DNA of 64,000 bases, from contig JAQUAF010000007.1 of assembly GCA_028687435.1 (NCBI GenBank), positions 62,001-126,000 of the forward strand, written 5' to 3'. Shown here in pieces: positions 59,621 through 64,000 of the stretch (its first letter is position 1; each line of letters opens with the position of its first letter). The stretch is from Verrucomicrobiia bacterium. GTDB lineage: Bacteria > Verrucomicrobiota > Verrucomicrobiia > JABWAM01. The notes beneath the pieces are model-generated. The model had not been told where the DNA came from, searched no databases, and was given only the letters and a program-made list of their open reading frames with translations. A program made the translations under genes and the position numbers.

Positions 59621-62600
59621 ATGAAGAAGGGATCAATTTTAATTTTCGAGTGTTTATTGCTGGTTGCCTGTGGAATGAAAACTCCATTGCCTGGAATGAC
59701 GGAAATGAATGATGCCGTATTTTGTCTGGGATGCGCCGCAACAGGGGGCGGGCCGGAGGATCAGTCGCGTTTCAAGCGGGCCATTGCGAAAAACAATGCG
59801 GTCATGGCGGATGACGGCGCCATGGGGAGGGCCTTGGAGTTTGAGGAAGGGGCCTTTGTGAGAGTTGACGATCACGATGCCTTGAATCCCTCCGCCGGGA
59901 TCACCCTGGCGGCGTGGGTCAAGCCGTTTCCGGGCTATGGCGAGATGATGCCCCGAATCCTTTTCAAGGTGCGGGGCGAGGCCGGATATGCCTTGTATCT
60001 TTGCCCCAGAGTTTATCCGGCCGGGGAAGGTGTGATCAAGGCGGCGTTTGCAATCAACGGAAAAATTGTCGAGGTTGCCACGGATGCCGGCATTCCGATC
60101 AACAAATGGTCGCATGTGGCGGCGAGTTACGATGGCCAGGCCATCCGGCTGTTCATCAATGGGGAGATGAAGGTTTTCGATCCGCGCAAGGGCGCCTTGA
60201 CCCCGGCGCTCAAGTCGCCGTTGTTTATTGGCGGAAACGGGGATCGGGAGAACAGCAGGAGTTTTTTTGGATTGCTGGATGAGGTTTGTGTTTTGGGGAC
60301 GGGTTGTCAGGATGTTTCCCGGATCATCAAGGCTGGGAAAAGAGAGAAGCTGCTTTTTGAAAAAGACGGCCCGGCGAGGGTGAACGTGTTTTTTTCGGGA
60401 TTGCCGGCGGCTGCGAAGACTGCGGGAGGGGAGGACAGGGCGCGTTTGAGCGATATGTTCAGCATTCCGGTGCGATGGGACAGCGGCAATCCGCTGAGTT
60501 TCATCAACGATTACAGCGTCCAACTTGCGCTGGATGAAAAGGCCAACAGCCTGGTGTTGGAGTATGTCGCCTCGCCGGTGCTGTCGAATCGGAATAAAGT
60601 CGTTGTCATGGAGCCCGACAATCTGGAGGTTCTGGAGAAAAATCCCTCCCTGAGGTTGATTGCCGGGGTGATGCCGTGGTGGAATGGCGGACTGAAGACC
60701 AGGAAGGGGCTGCCTCTGAAAATCCATCCTGATTTTCTGAATGAGTTCATGATCACCCATGAGGGGGTGTCCGTGAAAGACACAGGAGGCGAGTTTTCGA
60801 TGCTTTCATTTTGGGGATCGGCCACCCGGCAATTTGCCAGGAATTGCATTCTTGACCGGATTGGAAAATACAAGGGGGTGAAGCAGGTGATCGGGTGGAC
60901 GCTGCCTTCGTTTCAAGGCGACGCGAATTATCAGGGCGGCACGAAGGAGGATATCGTGGATTACTCCTCATGGTCGCAGGCCAACTACCGCCGCTGGTTG
61001 CGGGTGGAAAAGCGATATGATCTCGATGGGTTGAACGCCAAATACGGAACGGCGTTCAAGTCATGGGATGAGGTGACGCAGCCCCAGCCCAGGAAAAGGG
61101 TTGTTGATTTGAGGCCGGCATGGAAGGAGTTTCAGGAATTCCGCCGTTGGACGGTGAAGGAATGGTACAGGGAACTGATCTGTCTTGCCCGCAAGGAGGA
61201 TCCTTCCCGGAACGTTTTCCGGCTTTATGTGGCCGGGGGGATTCGTCCGGACATTGTCTGCATTTACGAGGATTATTTTTCGTTGCTCGACGAACTGGGA
61301 GTCTATGGATATGTCGAGAACACCTGCGGCGACAATGCGAGCGCGATGATGGTCAAGCACTGTTCCCTGTTTTACAAGCATGGCCTTTCGAGCTGCGAGC
61401 CCGGCGATTTTTACAAAACCATGTACCAAGCCATCCGTTTTGGTTACGACATGGCGTTTTTGAAATGGATTCCGCCTTATATCGGGCAGTCCCGGAGTCC
61501 GTTGAATTTCGACAAGATCGGCAAATACCGTCCGGCTTTCAGCGGTTGCACGGGGGGAATGCCCGTTTTGTCCGAAAAAAGGGTGGGATTGCTGTATTCC
61601 TATCATACGGCGTTTTCCTCTCTTCTGATTCGGGATCAAGGGGCGGACATGCTGAACTTTGCGTTCGAACAGGAGTATCCGTTTGTTTATCTGAGCGATT
61701 TGATGCCCCTGGATGATTTGATGAGCCATGACTGCATTGTGGCCGCGAACGCCCTGATTCTTCCGGAGGGGGTTGTTTCGCGTTTGGAATCCCATGTGCG
61801 CGAAGGCGGAAGGCTTGTTCTCCTGGGCGGCTCGGGCTTTTTTTCAACCCAGGACACGGATGAAACGCATCCCTCATTCAGGTTGATTCGTGAATTGGGA
61901 TTTGAAGGGGAACTTTTCCGGGAAAGGAAACATGCCGGAAGGGTGAGGGTGACTCAAAAGAATGATTTGTTTTCCAGTCCGGGATTCAACCTGCATTCGG
62001 GCTGGCGCATGAAACCCTCTTCCTCCTGGGCGCATGAAGCGTGGGCCAATTGGGAGGATGGCTCGCCCTCGATCATCAAATGGTCTCATGGAAAGGGAGA
62101 GGTGATTTTGGTTGCGGGAACCCCGCCACTGAGGGTGTTTGGGGATATGATGGTCAAAGCCGGGTGCGGGAAAACGGTGGAGAGTTCCGATTATGAAATC
62201 AAGGGCGGCGTCGTGGACAAAGGAGGGGACCGCATGGTGGTTTTATTCAACAGCTCCGACAAGGAGCGGGAGGCGAAGGTTGCTTTTTCGGGGCATCCCT
62301 CGCAATCCCTGCATATAACGGATTTGAAAACTGGCGAAACCTGTCCACTCCCGCGCAAATCATCAGACGGGGGGATGTCCCTGTGTTTGGAGCCAAAGGA
62401 ATGCCGGGTGCTCAGAATATCCGGCAAACTTTCACCCGGCGGAGGAGGAATCCAGACCGTTGACGGGAACAAAACGGTGGCGGCCAATCCGGTTTCGCGT
62501 CCGGACGGGAAGGACAAGGTGTTGCGTTTCACCGGGGAATTTGATCATCCGGAAAAAGGCGCGATTTTCTTTTACCTTCGCGGTTTCAATCCGCCATTGG

Positions 62601-63076
62601 ATATCCGGAACAGTTTTTTGGAATATGACATCTGGCTTCCGGAAAACCATGCGGGATACGAGGCGGCGGTGATGTTGACGGGGAACATGCATGCCGCGAA
62701 AGCCACGCTGCCTTTTCTGCCGGGAGTCACCCATGATGTGACCCCGGGCATTTTCAAGAATCGCGTTGCCGGAGGAAAATGGGAGCATGTGAAAATTGAC
62801 CTGTCAAAATTTCAGGGCAAACAGTCGCCTGCGGTTTTGCTGACCGTTGACATTGTTGATGAAAAAGCGCTTGGCGGTTCGTGGCAGGCGTGTTTCAGGA
62901 ATCTTGCGCTGACGAATGGGGATGGCGGTTTGTCGATTGATCTTTTGAGGGATCAAGTGACGGCGCCTTATGATCGGGCGCGTCTCCGGGAAGGATACTG
63001 GCCCGGCACTTTTTGCTGGAGCAGGAGAAGGTGGTTTAAGGATGCCAGCGCCCGATTTGAATCGTCCGGTTTCTAG
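59621..63076 (+). CDS. Lipoprotein with LamG and GH42-like (beta-galactosidase-type) domains
   Basis: The 1151-residue protein has a lipobox (FECLLLVACGM), a LamG domain (about 45-240; VRVDDHDALNPSAGITLAAWVKPF) and a GH42-like barrel. The barrel contains the telltale SQANYRRWLRVEKRYDLDGLNAKYGTAFKSWDEV, followed by a trimerisation-like region and beta C-terminal domains (LRFTGEFDHPEKGAIFFYLRGF). GH42-type enzymes act on beta-galactosides; whether this divergent protein does is open. The start after GAGGGGTGAAA is chosen. Its stop overlaps the 3' end of the opposing isomerase gene by 4 bp. Confidence 0.8.
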   Translation: MKKGSILIFECLLLVACGMKTPLPGMTEMNDAVFCLGCAATGGGPEDQSRFKRAIAKNNAVMADDGAMGRALEFEEGAFVRVDDHDALNPSAGITLAAWVKPFPGYGEMMPRILFKVRGEAGYALYLCPRVYPAGEGVIKAAFAINGKIVEVATDAGIPINKWSHVAASYDGQAIRLFINGEMKVFDPRKGALTPALKSPLFIGGNGDRENSRSFFGLLDEVCVLGTGCQDVSRIIKAGKREKLLFEKDGPARVNVFFSGLPAAAKTAGGEDRARLSDMFSIPVRWDSGNPLSFINDYSVQLALDEKANSLVLEYVASPVLSNRNKVVVMEPDNLEVLEKNPSLRLIAGVMPWWNGGLKTRKGLPLKIHPDFLNEFMITHEGVSVKDTGGEFSMLSFWGSATRQFARNCILDRIGKYKGVKQVIGWTLPSFQGDANYQGGTKEDIVDYSSWSQANYRRWLRVEKRYDLDGLNAKYGTAFKSWDEVTQPQPRKRVVDLRPAWKEFQEFRRWTVKEWYRELICLARKEDPSRNVFRLYVAGGIRPDIVCIYEDYFSLLDELGVYGYVENTCGDNASAMMVKHCSLFYKHGLSSCEPGDFYKTMYQAIRFGYDMAFLKWIPPYIGQSRSPLNFDKIGKYRPAFSGCTGGMPVLSEKRVGLLYSYHTAFSSLLIRDQGADMLNFAFEQEYPFVYLSDLMPLDDLMSHDCIVAANALILPEGVVSRLESHVREGGRLVLLGGSGFFSTQDTDETHPSFRLIRELGFEGELFRERKHAGRVRVTQKNDLFSSPGFNLHSGWRMKPSSSWAHEAWANWEDGSPSIIKWSHGKGEVILVAGTPPLRVFGDMMVKAGCGKTVESSDYEIKGGVVDKGGDRMVVLFNSSDKEREAKVAFSGHPSQSLHITDLKTGETCPLPRKSSDGGMSLCLEPKECRVLRISGKLSPGGGGIQTVDGNKTVAANPVSRPDGKDKVLRFTGEFDHPEKGAIFFYLRGFNPPLDIRNSFLEYDIWLPENHAGYEAAVMLTGNMHAAKATLPFLPGVTHDVTPGIFKNRVAGGKWEHVKIDLSKFQGKQSPAVLLTVDIVDEKALGGSWQACFRNLALTNGDGGLSIDLLRDQVTAPYDRARLREGYWPGTFCWSRRRWFKDASARFESSGF

Positions 63077-63816
63077 CCGGCAAGCGAGGTAAGGTGGGCG
63101 TGGCTTTGGGTAAGGGCCTGGAAAATGTCGCTGCCGCAGCTGTCGAATTCCACCACCAGCCAGCGGAGGACTTCGGGATCGGCGGCGGGAAGGACCTTGG
63201 CGAAGTTCATTTTGCCGCTGCCGAGGGCCACGTTGGGCTGGTCTTTGACAAAGGTTCCGTCCTTGATGTGCAGGAGGGGGGCGCGTTTCTTGAATTTTGC
63301 CACTTGTTCGGCCGGATCGTTGGCACCGAAATTGGCGGCCCAATAGGTGTCGATTTCAAAAAGGACATTGGGCGACATTTCCGCAAAGTGATCGATGGCC
63401 AGCCGTCCATTGACCGGCGCGTATTCCCACCAGTGGTTGTGAAGGAACAGCTTGAGACCGTGTTTTTTGAGGGCGGCGTGCATGGTGTTGACCTGATCCG
63501 CGGCACGCCGGATTTCGTCCATGTTTTTGAAGGAATCGGGGCCGAAGCCGCAACAGACCATGTCCAGCCCAAGGATGCCGGCGATTTCCACGGATTCGCT
63601 GACGTTGTCGGGCGTGACCCATGGGCGGTGGCTGGAGGAAATGACCATGCCGAGGTCCTCGATGGTCTTGTGAACCTCGCGGATTTTGTGGCCGTAGAAT
63701 CCGGCGGGTTCAACGCCTTTGAAGCCGATGGCGGCCACTTTTTTCAGGACGCCGATGAAGTCTTTGGCGCATTCGTTGCGAAGGGAATACAGTTGGACGG
63801 AGATGGGGGTGGGCAT
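63073..63816 (-). CDS. Sugar phosphate isomerase/epimerase (TIM barrel)
   Basis: The 247-residue cytoplasmic protein has the xylose-isomerase-like pattern: ISVQLYSLRNECAKDFIGVLKKVAAIGFKGVE, LFLHNHWWEY, LFEIDTYWAANFG with a metal ligand, and LLHIKDG. The substrate is not evident. A Gfo/Idh gene lies upstream on the same strand across a REP half-repeat; such pairs are common in sugar and cyclitol catabolism. Confidence 0.86.
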   Translation of the reverse strand: MPTPISVQLYSLRNECAKDFIGVLKKVAAIGFKGVEPAGFYGHKIREVHKTIEDLGMVISSSHRPWVTPDNVSESVEIAGILGLDMVCCGFGPDSFKNMDEIRRAADQVNTMHAALKKHGLKLFLHNHWWEYAPVNGRLAIDHFAEMSPNVLFEIDTYWAANFGANDPAEQVAKFKKRAPLLHIKDGTFVKDQPNVALGSGKMNFAKVLPAADPEVLRWLVVEFDSCGSDIFQALTQSHAHLTSLAG

Positions 63817-63828
63817 AGGTTGATTAGG

Positions 63829-63893
63829 TTGAAGGTTGAAGGTTGAAGGCTGAAGGCTGAAGACGGCGGTGCGGGAGCCCCGCCCTCCATTTT
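63829..63893 (-). repeat. GGTTGAA heptamer tandem run plus REP half-palindrome copy 9
   Basis: GATTAGGTTGAAGGTTGAAGG continues as about five tandem heptamers of GGYTGAA up to 63862. GGCGGTGCGGGAGCCCCGCCCTCCATT (63865-63893) follows, one arm only, ending 5 bp before the stop of the partial gene. Similar heptamer-like runs occur at 7988-8020. Confidence 0.7.
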
Positions 63894-63898
63894 TCTGA

Positions 63899-64000
63899 TC
63901 AGAGGTCCACCTGACCGGGGATGAGGCCGAGGGGAAGGGGGGCGGGGCGGTCGCAGGTGGTTTTGATTTCCACGGCCTGCCGGGTGACGGAGGATTCCTC
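63899..64000 (-). CDS. C-terminus of a Gfo/Idh/MocA-type oxidoreductase (partial)
   Basis: The last 33 codons of a minus-strand gene run off the right edge. They read SSVTRQAVEIKTTC then LGLIPGQVDL and stop. A tail of this kind, with an A-V-x-I segment before a short hydrophobic end, is common in Gfo/Idh/MocA proteins. The identification rests on this weak signal and on the adjacent isomerase. Confidence 0.4.
   Translation of the reverse strand, partial: EESSVTRQAVEIKTTCDRPAPLPLGLIPGQVDL

Noticed and set aside
27344-63893. REP copies as a second CRISPR array
   Set aside because: Copies are kilobases apart, vary in completeness and have no regular spacers.

Overview
The window looks like a chromosome segment from a glycan-degrading bacterium of the PVC superphylum (Verrucomicrobiota, Kiritimatiellota or Lentisphaerota). 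This is an inference from gene content: secreted proteins combining LamG with hydrolase domains, DUF4838/GH89-like and DUF4091 proteins, and DUF1559-style pseudopilins sitting beside carbohydrate-active genes. No rRNA or tRNA gene was recognised.

Region 1 (0-9.7 kb) holds a secreted LamG/CBM9/DUF4091 glycosidase with its pseudopilin, a 6-phosphofructokinase whose usual GGDG motif reads GGRG, a small lipoprotein, phosphatidylserine synthase and a VanX-like D-Ala-D-Ala dipeptidase. Degraded fragments lie between them (PIN domain, DUF6788-like, TM0106-type nuclease).

Region 2 (9.7-19.6 kb) is a complete type I-C CRISPR-Cas locus (cas3-cas5c-cas8c-cas7c-cas4-cas1-cas2). A DUF433/DUF5615 toxin-antitoxin pair sits inside the operon between cas7 and cas4. 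The array has two spacers and a terminal repeat shortened by an internal 13-bp deletion. The locus is bracketed by an intact vanX-like gene and a second, internally deleted copy in the same orientation. A WYL-regulator fragment lies at the downstream edge.

Region 3 (19.6-33.5 kb, plus strand) carries a LamG/CehA-McbA protein and a GH89-like alpha-N-acetylglucosaminidase. A GntR regulator follows, and its promoter, operator and first ~17 codons are also found at the front of the LamG/CehA gene. A pseudopilin, a large TIM-barrel/LamG protein, a second LamG/CehA protein with a degraded metal site and a secreted phosphodiesterase-type enzyme complete the run.

Region 4 (33.9-55.8 kb, minus strand) is one long unidirectional cluster headed by a DeoR-type regulator: transaldolase, IolB, FGGY kinase, FAD oxidase plus Fe-S protein, two Gfo/Idh/MocA dehydrogenases, NagB, polysaccharide deacetylase, sugar isomerase, GH130 phosphorylase, DUF4838 protein, a third LamG/CehA protein, a pseudopilin and a second GH89-like enzyme. 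Together the genes suggest extracellular cutting of an amino-sugar glycan and intracellular use of glucosamine-6-phosphate and an inositol- or uronate-like product.

Region 5 (56-64 kb) has a DUF4091 remnant, a ROK kinase, peptide deformylase, a GntR/LacI hybrid regulator with a GH42-like LamG lipoprotein, an isomerase and the end of a Gfo/Idh gene. Nine copies of a GC-rich palindromic repeat are scattered from 27 kb onward, one of them read in frame inside a gene. Three separate cassettes are each bounded by a whole and a partial copy of the same gene in direct orientation.
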